From NCBI GenBank assembly GCA_007280905.1, contig QYQM01000039.1, positions 25,170 through 89,169 of the forward strand: 64,000 nt of DNA, given 5' to 3'. Numbering within the stretch: position 1 is the stretch's first letter; each line of letters opens with the position of its first letter. Source of the DNA: Porphyromonadaceae bacterium. GTDB taxonomy: Bacteria; Bacteroidota; Bacteroidia; Bacteroidales; UBA12481. The notes beneath the pieces were generated by a model. The model had not been told where the DNA came from. It ran no database searches and was given only the letters and a program-made list of their open reading frames with translations. Below, one piece after another: positions 55,566 through 64,000 of the stretch. The position numbers and the translations under genes are program-made.

Positions 55566-55599
55566 GTCCTTTTTCGTGTTTTGGCCATTCCGTAGCTCC
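55566..55599. repeat. Truncated CATTCCG block (copy D) at right island edge
   Basis: GTCCTTTTTC..GGCCATTCCGTAGCTCC repeats the left part of copies A and C, but stops exactly at the stop codon of the PfkB-family kinase (55600). It appears to mark the right boundary of the island. Confidence 0.6.
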
Positions 55600-56568
55600 T
55601 TATATTGAAAGTGTCCGGCGTATAATCTGCCAATGACTCTCCGATATTTTCGATCCGGTGACCTCAATCACTGCGGCAGCAAGCATATTGCCCAGTTCTC
55701 CGCATTTCCGGAGTGAAAATCCCCGGGTGTAGCCGTACAGGAAACCGGAAGCAAACAAGTCCCCGGCTCCTGTGGTATCGATACAGTTAGCTTCCAACCC
55801 TTTAACATGGTGCTTCTCCGTTCCCGACTGAACCCAGGCTCCGTCTTTACCGATTTTCACAACGGCAATCCTGCAGAACGAGGCGAGTTCATCAACTGCG
55901 GCCTCAGGTTCCCTACCGGTATAGGCCATTGCTTCCTCCTCATTGGCAAAAAGAATATCAACATATTGCGAAACAACAGATTTTAAAAATTCCAGATTAT
56001 CTTCCACTACATTATAGCTGGCCAGATCGAGCGAAACCACACATCCCGCCTGTTTTGCCAATACCATTGCCGACTCAATCAAGTCATGATTCTGTACCAG
56101 GTATCCCTCAATATGGAAAATCGACCAGCCATGAAATAATTCAGGCGAGAGGAATTCCGGCCGGAGTTCAATGGCGGCGCCCAGGTAAGTTCCGAATGTT
56201 CGCTCTGAATCAGGGGTCAAGAACACCATTGCCCTTCCGGTTGGCTTATCCGGTCGATAAAATATGGGGATTATCCCCTTATTTTTAAGGTCATTTATAT
56301 AGAATTCACCCCATGGATCACGCCCGGCCGATCCGATAAAGCCTGTTTTAACTCCCAGCTCTGCTAACCCATGGATCGTATTGGCCGCTGAACCTCCCGA
56401 AACCAGGACCCGTTCAAATCCATCGATACGTTCTTCGATTTCCTTGAGCCTTACTTCATCCACATGTTGCATGCTCCCCTTTGGAAGCCGCAATTCATTC
56501 AGGATTGAATCCTTTTCCACCCGGATCATTACATCGACAAGGGCATTGCCCATTCCAAGAATATTCAT
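55600..56568 (-). CDS. PfkB-family kinase, adenosine-kinase-like
   Basis: 322 aa. N-terminal MNILGMGNALVDVMIRV, the first PfkB signature GGSAANTIHGLAELG.KTGFIG, and the ATP/catalytic signature DTTGAGDLFASGFLYGY with the base Asp are intact. The subgroup resembles bacterial adenosine kinases; a sugar substrate is also possible, since the gene overlaps the alpha-L-rhamnosidase gene by 4 bp. Its stop directly adjoins the island repeat. Confidence 0.88.
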   Translation of the reverse strand: MNILGMGNALVDVMIRVEKDSILNELRLPKGSMQHVDEVRLKEIEERIDGFERVLVSGGSAANTIHGLAELGVKTGFIGSAGRDPWGEFYINDLKNKGIIPIFYRPDKPTGRAMVFLTPDSERTFGTYLGAAIELRPEFLSPELFHGWSIFHIEGYLVQNHDLIESAMVLAKQAGCVVSLDLASYNVVEDNLEFLKSVVSQYVDILFANEEEAMAYTGREPEAAVDELASFCRIAVVKIGKDGAWVQSGTEKHHVKGLEANCIDTTGAGDLFASGFLYGYTRGFSLRKCGELGNMLAAAVIEVTGSKISESHWQIIRRTLSI

Positions 56569-59198
56569 AAATCTTTCTCCCGTTTAAAATGATATTTCCC
56601 GGATCCCACCGTTCCCAGAAGCTTACCTTTAAAGAAAACTTCCGCGGTGGCGCCAACGGGAATGCGAATATCAAGGGTATATCCCTTTTCTGTCTTTTCC
56701 CAGCGGCAATAAATTTCACCAAGAATGCAACGGTGGGTTACTTCGGCCCAGGAAAGATCACCAACCGGCTGCGGATCAATTATGATTTTTTGATAGCCGG
56801 TGGAGCCTTCCGCCTGGCGAATCCCGCCAATGCCGCTGTAAAACCATTCCATCAGGTGGCCCAGCATCATGTGATTGTTGGAAACATACCGGAGGGCCGG
56901 CCATGATTCCGTCAGGGAAGTGGCCCCATGTTTCAGCTGAAAACCATAACCCGGGACATCTTCACGGGAATTCATCTTGAAGATCACATCGCCTGCCCCG
57001 GCATTCTGAAGAGCCTGCACCAGATAGTGATAACCCACGTCCCCGGCGGTTAGGGCATACCCATCACGCTCAACTGCTTTGATCAGGTTTTTGAATACCT
57101 CATCTGTATCCTGATCAGGAACCAGGCCCACAACCAGAGGCATGGCATAGGCCGTTTGCGAACCGGTTGCGATGACATGGGTTACCGGATCATAAAATTT
57201 CGCATTAAATGCATCCCGTACCCTTCGGGCACTATCGCCCAACAGGTTGGCATCATCAGCAAAACCAAGAATACCAGCCATTTTCGACAGGATAGCCAGA
57301 TCGTAATAGTAGATCGCCGTTGCTGTCAGAGCCATTGGAGTCAACTGCGACTCGCCAGGTGAATTGGGGCCCAGATCAAACCAATCGCCCAGGCCATGTG
57401 AGACAATGCTCCCTTTTGCCATTGACCCGAGATAATCCACATACTTTTTCATCATGGGATAGGCACGTTCCATCGGTTTACGATCGGAATACCAATTATA
57501 TACATACCAGGGAACGATAACCGCAGAACTACCCCATTCGGGAGAGTCGCGGAAGCCACCGTCAAACGGAACAAATTCGGGGGCAATATCCGGTACCAGT
57601 CCGTTATCCAACTGTGATTCAATCATATCATCAATGATTTTCACATACAAATTATGGATATCGTAATTGTACCGGATGGAGTTACCCATAAGGTGAGTAA
57701 CCTCCAGCCAACCCAGTTTTTCACGGTGCGGGCAATCGGTGGTTACGCTGGCCAAATTGCTTCGGATCGACCAATCGATGAGGGTGAATATCTTGTTAAA
57801 CAACTCATTGGAGCATTTGAAAGACCCCACCGTGGGTGAGCTGTTGCGGGTATGATGGAAAACGATATTCTCAACAACCGGCAGTTTGCGCGGATTTGGT
57901 TTGCCAGCGGGAACTCCCCTACTGAGGCTGAGGTATCTGAAACCATAAAAAGAGAATCGGGGCAACCATGGATTTCTGGATACGCCATCTGACGTATACT
58001 CATAATAGTATGGACCTCCGGACGCCTGCTGAGTGACTTGTCCGTTGTCATCAATCAGTTCACCGGGGGTAAGCCGGACAGTCTGGCCAGCGGCGCTACT
58101 GACCTTAAGTTCCGGGATTCCGGAAGCATTCTGGCCGAAATCATACACCCAGGTGCTGTCGGGTAGTTCGGTAATCTTTAACGGTTTAAAAATCTCCATG
58201 GACTGCAAGGGATAATCTGCTTCCCAACGCATGGCACCACCCGGGCCTTTTACCTCAATGGCAGGTTTCCACACCGGGTTATTTAATCGGGCATCATAGT
58301 CCTCACCACCGTAGATTGAGGTAAAAATTATCGCCGACGGAGTTGTTTCCCAGCTGGTATCAGAATTGATTCTTTCGTCACTCCCATCTGAATACCTGAT
58401 AACCATTATAGCCCGCATCATCGGCATTCCCCAGGTTGTAACCAGTTTGCGATACCGTTCACGATTTACATTAAAAAAACCGTTTCCTACCGTGATCATA
58501 ATATCATGAGGCCCGTTCCGGAGCTGGCTGGTCATATCGTAACCATTGTACAAGCAGGACTTTGCATAATTTGTCCATCCCGGCCGCATAAAACCCCCTG
58601 TCATATCTTTCCCATCCATCGCCAGGGTATATTGACCTAATCCGGAAACAAAAAACCACGCTTCGGAAACCGGTTTGCTGATGTTAATGGTCTTGCGGAA
58701 AGAGGGAACAACCGGTCGTTTAACCGCCAGATTCCCAAGATTATTGCCCGATCCATGAACTCCCGGAACCAGCTTCAGTGAGTCAGGCAGCTCCTCATAA
58801 CCGATCCATTTCGCACTGTCCCATTGTTTATCAGGCATTCCAGTCACAAACCAGGCCCTTTTACTCCAGGTCGAAAATTTTCCTTTCTGATCCTTCACCC
58901 TCACCTGCCATTCATACCTTCTCCCCTCTTCCAGTCTTATCGTCTTAACATCTTCCAGTCTTAACGTCTTCTTGTCTCCCAGTCTTATCTCATACCCGGC
59001 AACGACCGCCTGATTCTTGTCCGAAACAACCGTCCACCGGAATTCGGGCTTACCTTCAACACCAACAGGGTTGATCCGGTTATTGCAATAGAGTTGATCC
59101 ACCCGCAGATGCGAGGTTTTGCCGCATCCTGTAAGGCTGACTATCGCGACCAGCAGAAGCGGTGACATGAGTTGGCGGAGTTTGATTATTTTGGCCAT
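56565..59198 (-). CDS. GH78 alpha-L-rhamnosidase lipoprotein
   Basis: 877 aa from the ATG at 59198; a TTG start further upstream would run through the octamer array and is rejected. A lipoprotein signal (SPLLLVAIVSLTGCGKT) is followed by an Ig-like domain, a Bac_rhamnosid_N-like domain (WYFVSGLGQYTLAMDGK-type, GGFMRPGWTNYAKS), a concanavalin-like domain, the (alpha/alpha)6 catalytic domain (TTDCPHREKLGWLEV, SPEWGSSAVIVPW, GLGDWFDLGP) and a C-terminal beta domain. It removes terminal alpha-L-rhamnose. Residues about 70-91 are encoded by an octamer repeat array and read as an 8-aa repeat. It overlaps the PfkB gene by 4 bp. Confidence 0.93.
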   Translation of the reverse strand: MAKIIKLRQLMSPLLLVAIVSLTGCGKTSHLRVDQLYCNNRINPVGVEGKPEFRWTVVSDKNQAVVAGYEIRLGDKKTLRLEDVKTIRLEEGRRYEWQVRVKDQKGKFSTWSKRAWFVTGMPDKQWDSAKWIGYEELPDSLKLVPGVHGSGNNLGNLAVKRPVVPSFRKTINISKPVSEAWFFVSGLGQYTLAMDGKDMTGGFMRPGWTNYAKSCLYNGYDMTSQLRNGPHDIMITVGNGFFNVNRERYRKLVTTWGMPMMRAIMVIRYSDGSDERINSDTSWETTPSAIIFTSIYGGEDYDARLNNPVWKPAIEVKGPGGAMRWEADYPLQSMEIFKPLKITELPDSTWVYDFGQNASGIPELKVSSAAGQTVRLTPGELIDDNGQVTQQASGGPYYYEYTSDGVSRNPWLPRFSFYGFRYLSLSRGVPAGKPNPRKLPVVENIVFHHTRNSSPTVGSFKCSNELFNKIFTLIDWSIRSNLASVTTDCPHREKLGWLEVTHLMGNSIRYNYDIHNLYVKIIDDMIESQLDNGLVPDIAPEFVPFDGGFRDSPEWGSSAVIVPWYVYNWYSDRKPMERAYPMMKKYVDYLGSMAKGSIVSHGLGDWFDLGPNSPGESQLTPMALTATAIYYYDLAILSKMAGILGFADDANLLGDSARRVRDAFNAKFYDPVTHVIATGSQTAYAMPLVVGLVPDQDTDEVFKNLIKAVERDGYALTAGDVGYHYLVQALQNAGAGDVIFKMNSREDVPGYGFQLKHGATSLTESWPALRYVSNNHMMLGHLMEWFYSGIGGIRQAEGSTGYQKIIIDPQPVGDLSWAEVTHRCILGEIYCRWEKTEKGYTLDIRIPVGATAEVFFKGKLLGTVGSGKYHFKREKDL
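58926..58989. repeat. Octamer tandem array (GTCTTnnn) inside the GH78 coding sequence
   Basis: Eight consecutive units in 8-nt register on the plus strand, consensus GTCTTnnn. On the coding strand this is nnnAAGAC. Because 24 nt is three units, the translation is an 8-residue repeat: IRLGDKKT, LRLEDVKT, IRLEEG. It replaces the loop between two strands of the N-terminal Ig-like domain. Confidence 0.85.
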
Positions 59199-59217
59199 AA
59201 TTTCAAAGCTAGTACTC

Positions 59218-59257
59218 GTCTTTTGGTCTTCTAGTCTCAAAGTCTTTCAGTCTTCTT
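59218..59257. repeat. Octamer tandem array (GTCTTnnn) at the cstA/GH78 junction
   Basis: Five units in 8-nt register with the same consensus as the array at 58926. It covers the last six codons and stop of the CstA gene (KKTERL) and most of the gap to the GH78 start. Confidence 0.85.
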
Positions 59258-61042
59258 CCTAAGCCATTTCGGCAAAGCATTTCCAAAAATCACAAACAGG
59301 CAGATAATGATCACGATCGTGAGAACGAAGTTGATCATCCCCGGAACCATGGTGGCCCGGATGATCATTTGGGGATAAAAAATGTTTATAATATTCATAA
59401 TACCGGCATACAGGGTTGTGATTCCCACAAAGGCCATCGGAATAATGGTAACCCACGAATATCGCCTCCGGCCGCGGTTAATGATATAGGAAGTACCAAC
59501 AACCAAAGCGATTGTGGCCATCAACTGGTTGGCCGTTCCGAACATGGGCCAAACGGTGCTAATTGATCCGGTATAAATAAAATAACCCCAGCAAAAGACG
59601 ATCACGGCACTGGTAAACAAGTTCCCCGGCAGCCAGTTGGTCCTTCCGAAAGGTTTATAGATTTTACCGAGCGCCTCTTGCATTACAAACCGGGCGATAC
59701 GGGTTCCGGCATCGATGGTTGTGAGGATAAACAGTGCCTCAAACATGATGGCAAAATGGTACCAATAGCTCATCAGATGCCTCATCCCGGGAATAGCAGA
59801 AAATATCTGAGCCATTCCGACTCCCAGTGAAACTGCGCCACCCGGACGGCCGGCTATCTTTTCACCCACCTCTATGGCGAGCTGCTGGATATTGCCTTCA
59901 GTGAAACCCATCTCGTTGAGTTTCGGCAAAACTGCCTGAAATTTCTCAGGCGACAGGTTAATCTGGAAATAATCAAGAGGGAAAAGGCTGGTAGCAGCGA
60001 TCAAGGCCAGAATACTCACAACCCCTTCGGTCAGCATCGAACCCACTGCTATGGTTTTAATATGCGACTCCTTCATGATCATTTTCGGAGTGGTTCCGGA
60101 ACTTACCAGCGCATGGAATCCGGAAATCGCTCCACAGGCAATCGTTATAAACAAATACGGATAGAGTTTACCCGGGATGATCGGTCCGCCTCCGTGAATA
60201 AATTCCGTAAACCCGGGCATCTTGATATCCGGAGCTACGATGATAACACCGATAGCCAGCAGGAAAATCACAAAAATCTTCATGATGGAGCTCAGGTAAT
60301 CCCGCGGGGTCAGTAACAACCAAACCGGAAGCACAGACGCAAAGAATCCGTATCCGCAAAGTAATAGTGTAAGCGTTTTCTTATTGAAGGTAAACCACGA
60401 AGCAAAGGCAGAATCAGGAATATACCGGCCCAGAACGACTGCAAGTGTTAACAGGATGACCCCCATGATAGTGGCTTCCATCGTTTTGCCCGGACGCAGC
60501 TTGAACATCCAGGTCCCCATGAACAGAGCGATCGGGATCGTCATGGCGATGGTAAAGGTACCCCACGAACTCTCGGCCAACGCGTTTACTACCACCATTC
60601 CAAGTCCGGCCAGAGCAACGATCAAAACCAGCAAAATGGCTATGGAAGCCGTTGTCCCGCTGATCTTATTGATCTCAGCACGGGCTATTTCGGCAAGAGA
60701 TTTTCCGTCATGTTCGATCGAAGCCGTGAGAATTACCAGGTCGTGAACCGCACCTGCCATAACTGCCCCTATCAGCATCCAGATGAATCCCGGGTAAAAT
60801 CCGAATTGGGCAGCCAATACGGGGCCAACAAGCGGTCCGGCTCCGGCAATTGCAGCAAAATGGTGCCCGAACAATACCCACTTGCTCATCGGGTAATAAT
60901 TCTGACCATCATATAAACGATTGGCAGGGGTAGCCCTCAAATCATTGGCTACGGCTACTTTTGCAACGACAAAGCTGAAATAGAGCCGGTAAGCAATCAC
61001 AAAGAATGCAATTGCTCCAACCACAAACGGTACCGCATTCAT
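59237..61042 (-). CDS. cstA: Carbon starvation protein A (peptide/pyruvate transporter family)
   Basis: 601 aa with about 16 membrane helices. CstA motifs: TPANRLYDGQNYYPMSKWVLFGHHFAAIAGAGPLVGPVLAAQFG near the N-terminus, LVILTASIEHDGKSLAEIA, FHALVSSGTTPKMIMKESH, TTIDAGTRIARF. The first two cytoplasmic/gate regions are intact. Family members import peptides or pyruvate during starvation. The start overlaps the APC permease gene by 4 bp. The C-terminal residues KKTERL are encoded by an octamer repeat. Confidence 0.93.
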   Translation of the reverse strand: MNAVPFVVGAIAFFVIAYRLYFSFVVAKVAVANDLRATPANRLYDGQNYYPMSKWVLFGHHFAAIAGAGPLVGPVLAAQFGFYPGFIWMLIGAVMAGAVHDLVILTASIEHDGKSLAEIARAEINKISGTTASIAILLVLIVALAGLGMVVVNALAESSWGTFTIAMTIPIALFMGTWMFKLRPGKTMEATIMGVILLTLAVVLGRYIPDSAFASWFTFNKKTLTLLLCGYGFFASVLPVWLLLTPRDYLSSIMKIFVIFLLAIGVIIVAPDIKMPGFTEFIHGGGPIIPGKLYPYLFITIACGAISGFHALVSSGTTPKMIMKESHIKTIAVGSMLTEGVVSILALIAATSLFPLDYFQINLSPEKFQAVLPKLNEMGFTEGNIQQLAIEVGEKIAGRPGGAVSLGVGMAQIFSAIPGMRHLMSYWYHFAIMFEALFILTTIDAGTRIARFVMQEALGKIYKPFGRTNWLPGNLFTSAVIVFCWGYFIYTGSISTVWPMFGTANQLMATIALVVGTSYIINRGRRRYSWVTIIPMAFVGITTLYAGIMNIINIFYPQMIIRATMVPGMINFVLTIVIIICLFVIFGNALPKWLRKKTERL

Positions 61043-62496
61043 TCGGCGGGAGTTTTGGGAGACAATCTTTTCCAGATAAAGTAAACCGGTATACCAATAG
61101 CCACAATGATCAGTCCGGGCCAGGTGAAGTCAGGTTTGTAAATCAGGAGGATAATCATAATCACCATTGATAGGATCACACAAATAGCGGGTATAATGGG
61201 ATATCCGAATGCCTTATAAACTCTCTCTTCCATTGGCCATTTGCGGCGCAGCACGAATACACCGGCATTGGTCAAGGCATAAAAAATTAACACGGCAAAA
61301 ATTACATAATCGAGGAGCTGCGAATAGGACCCTGATAAACAGAGCAGGCATGCCCAGATGCATTGTATGATCAGTCCGTTCGCGGGAACTCCTTTAATAT
61401 TCAGATTGCCTATCTTCTTGAAAAACAACTTGTTTTCGGCCATTGCATAATACACCCGGGCTCCCGAGAGGACCAGCCCATTATTGCAGCCGAAGGTGGA
61501 AATCATGATCAGGGCCGCCATGATTATGGCCGCATATTCGCCGAAAATCCCAAAAATCGCTGCAGTTCCCAAACGGTCATCGGTGGCAAAGGCCATCCCC
61601 TGACCGATAACGGTGTTGGCCCCGGGAATGCCGCGTAGTGGTAAAACCTTGACGTACACAATGTTGCATAGAACGAAAATAATCGCAGCAACCAGGGTTC
61701 CATATATCAGGCTCAGGGGGATCGTACGCCTTGGGTTGATCACTTCGGCTGAATTATAGGTAACGTTATACCAGGCATCATAAGTAAAAAGGGATCCAAC
61801 CATTGCTGAACCCATTGCCGCGATAAAAGCCATTCCGACCAGGGGTGTGGCGACCCCCGTCACAGTATCGAGTTTGGCAGCTTGCCAGAAATACTCCGAA
61901 TTAGTTGCCAATCCTGTTGATTTGGCTATAAAAAAGCCGACAATCAGGAACAATATCAGCACCAGCACTTTTGTCAGTGTAAAGGTGTTCTGTACGGTTT
62001 TACCCGTCTTAATGCCGCGGGTGTTGATCCAGGTCAGCAATATTATAGACAGAACCGCCACCAGGTGAACCGTACTTACTTTCAACGGCCCGAGCAGGAA
62101 CAGGATATTCTCTTCGCTGATCCATGGAATAAGAACCCCGGAAAATTTACTGAATGCCATTGCAATCGCGGCAATACTTCCGGTTTGGATAACGGTGAAC
62201 AGGGTCCATCCATACAGAAAGCCGGTGAGGGGATTATAAGCTTCGCGGAGGTAAATATACTGTCCGCCCGCCTTGGGCATCATCGACGCGAGTTCGCCAT
62301 AAGTCATGGCCGCGAAGATCGTCATCAGACCGGTAATCAGCCAGGCCAGAAGCATCCAGCCGGGGGATCCAAGGGTCCTGGACATATCGGCAGTTACAAT
62401 AAAGATCCCGGATCCGATCATGGATCCGACTACGATAGCTGATGAATCGATCAGATTCAGGCTGCGTTTAAATGTCTTCCCGGTGGCGCCGTTCAT
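61039..62496 (-). CDS. APC-family amino acid permease
   Basis: 485 aa, 12 or more hydrophobic helices. Signature stretches: NLIDSSAIVVGSMIGSGIFIVTADMSRTLGSPGWMLLAWLITG (helix 1 with the GSGIF unwound motif) and ASMMPKAGGQYIYLREAYNPLTGFLYGW. It is the first gene of the minus-strand operon with CstA, GH78 and PfkB. The transported amino acid cannot be read from the sequence. Confidence 0.9.
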   Translation of the reverse strand: MNGATGKTFKRSLNLIDSSAIVVGSMIGSGIFIVTADMSRTLGSPGWMLLAWLITGLMTIFAAMTYGELASMMPKAGGQYIYLREAYNPLTGFLYGWTLFTVIQTGSIAAIAMAFSKFSGVLIPWISEENILFLLGPLKVSTVHLVAVLSIILLTWINTRGIKTGKTVQNTFTLTKVLVLILFLIVGFFIAKSTGLATNSEYFWQAAKLDTVTGVATPLVGMAFIAAMGSAMVGSLFTYDAWYNVTYNSAEVINPRRTIPLSLIYGTLVAAIIFVLCNIVYVKVLPLRGIPGANTVIGQGMAFATDDRLGTAAIFGIFGEYAAIIMAALIMISTFGCNNGLVLSGARVYYAMAENKLFFKKIGNLNIKGVPANGLIIQCIWACLLCLSGSYSQLLDYVIFAVLIFYALTNAGVFVLRRKWPMEERVYKAFGYPIIPAICVILSMVIMIILLIYKPDFTWPGLIIVAIGIPVYFIWKRLSPKTPAE

Positions 62497-62569
62497 AAGG
62501 CTTAGTCAGGTTAATTAATATTCCGCAATGCGGTGACTAAAATACTAAATAAGTGAGCCGATGAACGGT

Positions 62570-62811
62570 TTACTGAACATCCGACCGGGAATTTCCCAGG
62601 TTGATTGATATGCGGCTGAATTTAGGAGTCCCGGTCAGGTACACATCCTGTCCGGCTACCGGGAAAAATCCCATAGTCTGAAAGGCATACCACGATGACA
62701 TCGCAATTTTGGCCCACCACCCGTTCCGCTTACGTGCACCTGGCTGAAGCCGCGGATCAGGCCATCGGGAGTATATCCGCTGTTGGAATTCAGCTGGCCT
62801 CGGGATCCAGG
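62570..62811 (-). pseudogene. Collapsed GH92 alpha-mannosidase relic
   Basis: Two pieces of a GH92 enzyme are joined. 62707-62811 reads as the N-terminal substrate-site region, FIPGSRGQL..NSGYTPDGLIRGFSQVHVSGTGGGPK. 62570-62707, in another frame, reads as the C-terminal region MSSWYAFQTMGFFPVAGQDVYLTGTPKF. Full GH92 proteins are about 700-760 aa, so some 600 residues are deleted. The catalytic centre is gone. It sits between the APC operon start and the broken gene at 62813. Confidence 0.8.
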
Positions 62812-62812
62812 G

Positions 62813-64000
62813 ATAAAACTTACCGGATATGTATATGATATAGAAAGCAATACCCCTCTTACAGGTGTCAATATCTATATCGGGGGAACCCAATTCGGTA
62901 CCACGACCAACCCGGAAGGGTATTTCAATTTTTAAGTTAAGACTTTACCAGCTCTGCCTTTTTTAAGCTATGTCGGATATGAGGTAAATCAGTACCTGGT
63001 GAAATCGGCCGAAACAAATGCATTGAGAATTTATTTGAAACCGGAAACCCGTGAGATCGGGGAGGTAACCATATCAGGGGAGCGGATCATGAACCTGTTT
63101 AAAGCGGATACCCTGAATATTGTTGATTATGAGATTTCAGGTGATCAGATTATTATGATCGCGAATCCATATAAATCCCTGAATGATCAGTGGCTTTATC
63201 TTACCTCTGTATCCGGTGAGATCCTGACATTCCGAAAAATCAGGACTGCAGGGCATCAAGTAGAAGTGCCGGAATCTATAGCAATCAATACCAAGCTTTA
63301 TCTTTTCAAAGATTGCTACAAGAATATTCAACTCCTGACTAAGGAAAAAGTTTGGCAGATATTTGTTGATGAAAACAATCTTTAATTTGGTGTTTCCTTC
63401 CCAGTTCGATGATTTTATGAGCCTTCTCTTCCCGGTTAAAGCTGCCCTCAATGACCGATTGTTTTTTCAGAAAACAACATTGACCAAAAATGAGACCTGT
63501 TTTATTGAAGAGGGGGAAAGAAATTATAAACTGATTAAAACTGTATCCGACCCTTATGGATCTTACCGATATGCCAGGCCCATTTATTTCCTTGAATCTG
63601 TACCGTTGACCCCTCCAGGTAAATTTATAATTAAAGCCAGCTATGAAAAATGTGTCAGCGCACCTGTCATCCAGCGCTCTGATGACATTGCGGTTTTTGA
63701 TTTTTTCTGTAACTCCATCGAATTTTTCAATGCCGATGGCGTCGCCGTGAAGTCGGTCCCGATTTCCTTCCATCTTAAGGATTACTATGAGCTCCTCGTT
63801 TTCAGGATGCGCGACATAGATCAGGATAATTTTACCCAGCAGATCTTGTATGATGAAAAGGTAAACCGGACCTGGTCGGTTTGGCACAAGAAATCCAACG
63901 GTCGCTATTACTTAAAAGAGATTAATCCCGATACCGGTGAAATAATCAAAGTAGTGGATATCCCGGATTATCCTTTCATAGATAAAATACAGGTTCATAA
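62813..64000 (+). pseudogene. Broken gene with carboxypeptidase-regulatory-like N-terminal domain and beta-propeller-like body
   Basis: No start codon or signal remains: the frame opens at 62813 as KLTGYVYDIESNTPLTGVNIYIGGT..TTNPEGYF, a CarboxypepD-regulatory-like domain, and meets an in-frame TAA at 62933. It continues in frame (LSYVGYEV, LKPETREIGEVTISGE, LNIVDYEISGDQIIMI) until 63385. A one-base insertion in the TTT near 63381 shifts the frame; the following frame stays open to the window end (FFQKTTLTKNETCFIEEGE, PIYFLESVPLTPPGKF, DYYELLVFRMRDID). The order matches a Bacteroidota propeller-type family that I know without a function. The 3' end lies outside. Confidence 0.7.

Noticed and set aside
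59199..59240. Upstream TTG start for the GH78 gene
   Set aside because: It would translate the octamer array and lose the lipoprotein signal position; the ATG at 59198 gives a clean signal peptide.
62656..62871. Minus-strand ORF taken as a whole small protein
   Set aside because: Its first 20 residues are antisense to the neighbouring gene and the rest is GH92 N-terminal sequence; it is part of the GH92 relic.

Overview
The window is chromosomal DNA from a member of the Bacteroidota, most likely an environmental Bacteroidales/Marinilabiliales-type polysaccharide degrader. The signs are paired SusC/SusD genes, a one-protein hybrid two-component regulator, secreted proteins with T9SS C-terminal sorting domains, several Bacteroidota-type promoter boxes (TAnnTTTG) and no obvious Shine-Dalgarno sites. 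No species can be named from the sequence.

Region 1 (1-20.3 kb) is a polysaccharide utilisation locus. It holds the tail of a GH2-like glycosidase, a 1417-aa HTCS regulator, a divergent GH30 enzyme resembling endo-beta-1,6-galactanases, a secreted protein with a threefold repeat, two small lipocalin-like lipoproteins, two consecutive SusC/SusD pairs and a small lipoprotein. A tRNA-Gln gene faces its end. Region 2 (20.3-25.8 kb) holds a DedA protein flanked by heptamer repeat arrays, a T9SS-exported protein, a TMTC-like membrane/TPR protein and a DPM1-like glycosyltransferase. Region 3 (25.9-29.9 kb) is an arabinose block: GH127 arabinofuranosidase, AraD and a Nudix-type AraR-like regulator with a 19-bp palindrome in front of it. 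A near-identical palindrome (16/19) abuts the TMTC-like gene.

Region 4 (30-44 kb) is mostly core genome: an S9 peptidase, TolC and a membrane fusion protein, TsaB, EF-P, an O-antigen ligase/Wzz pair, TyrS, CvpA, a GH3-type acyl-adenylating enzyme and a deoxynucleoside kinase. Region 5 (about 44.0-55.6 kb) is an accessory island between the deoxynucleoside kinase and a PfkB kinase. It is a mosaic of phage-like fragments (a tail-like protein, duplicated and decayed glycosyltransferase pieces, a frameshifted Bro-N antirepressor), recurrent hairpin and terminator blocks, a PIN-nuclease pair, an S41 protease with a dead M23-like domain, and a translationally coupled pair consisting of an AAG-like DNA glycosylase and an agmatine-deiminase-like enzyme. 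That coupled pair is my best candidate for an undescribed system.

Region 6 (55.6-62.5 kb) is a tightly packed minus-strand operon: APC permease, CstA, GH78 alpha-L-rhamnosidase, PfkB kinase. An octamer repeat (GTCTTnnn) sits at the CstA/GH78 junction and again inside the GH78 coding sequence, where it is translated as an 8-residue repeat. Region 7 (62.5-64 kb) is a scar: a collapsed GH92 pseudogene abuts a broken gene carrying a carboxypeptidase-regulatory-like domain.

Together, GH30, GH127, AraD/AraR, GH78, the GH2-like piece and the GH92 relic suggest scavenging of plant or algal arabinogalactan- and pectin-like glycans. All functional assignments come from recognising motifs by eye; no database search was run.
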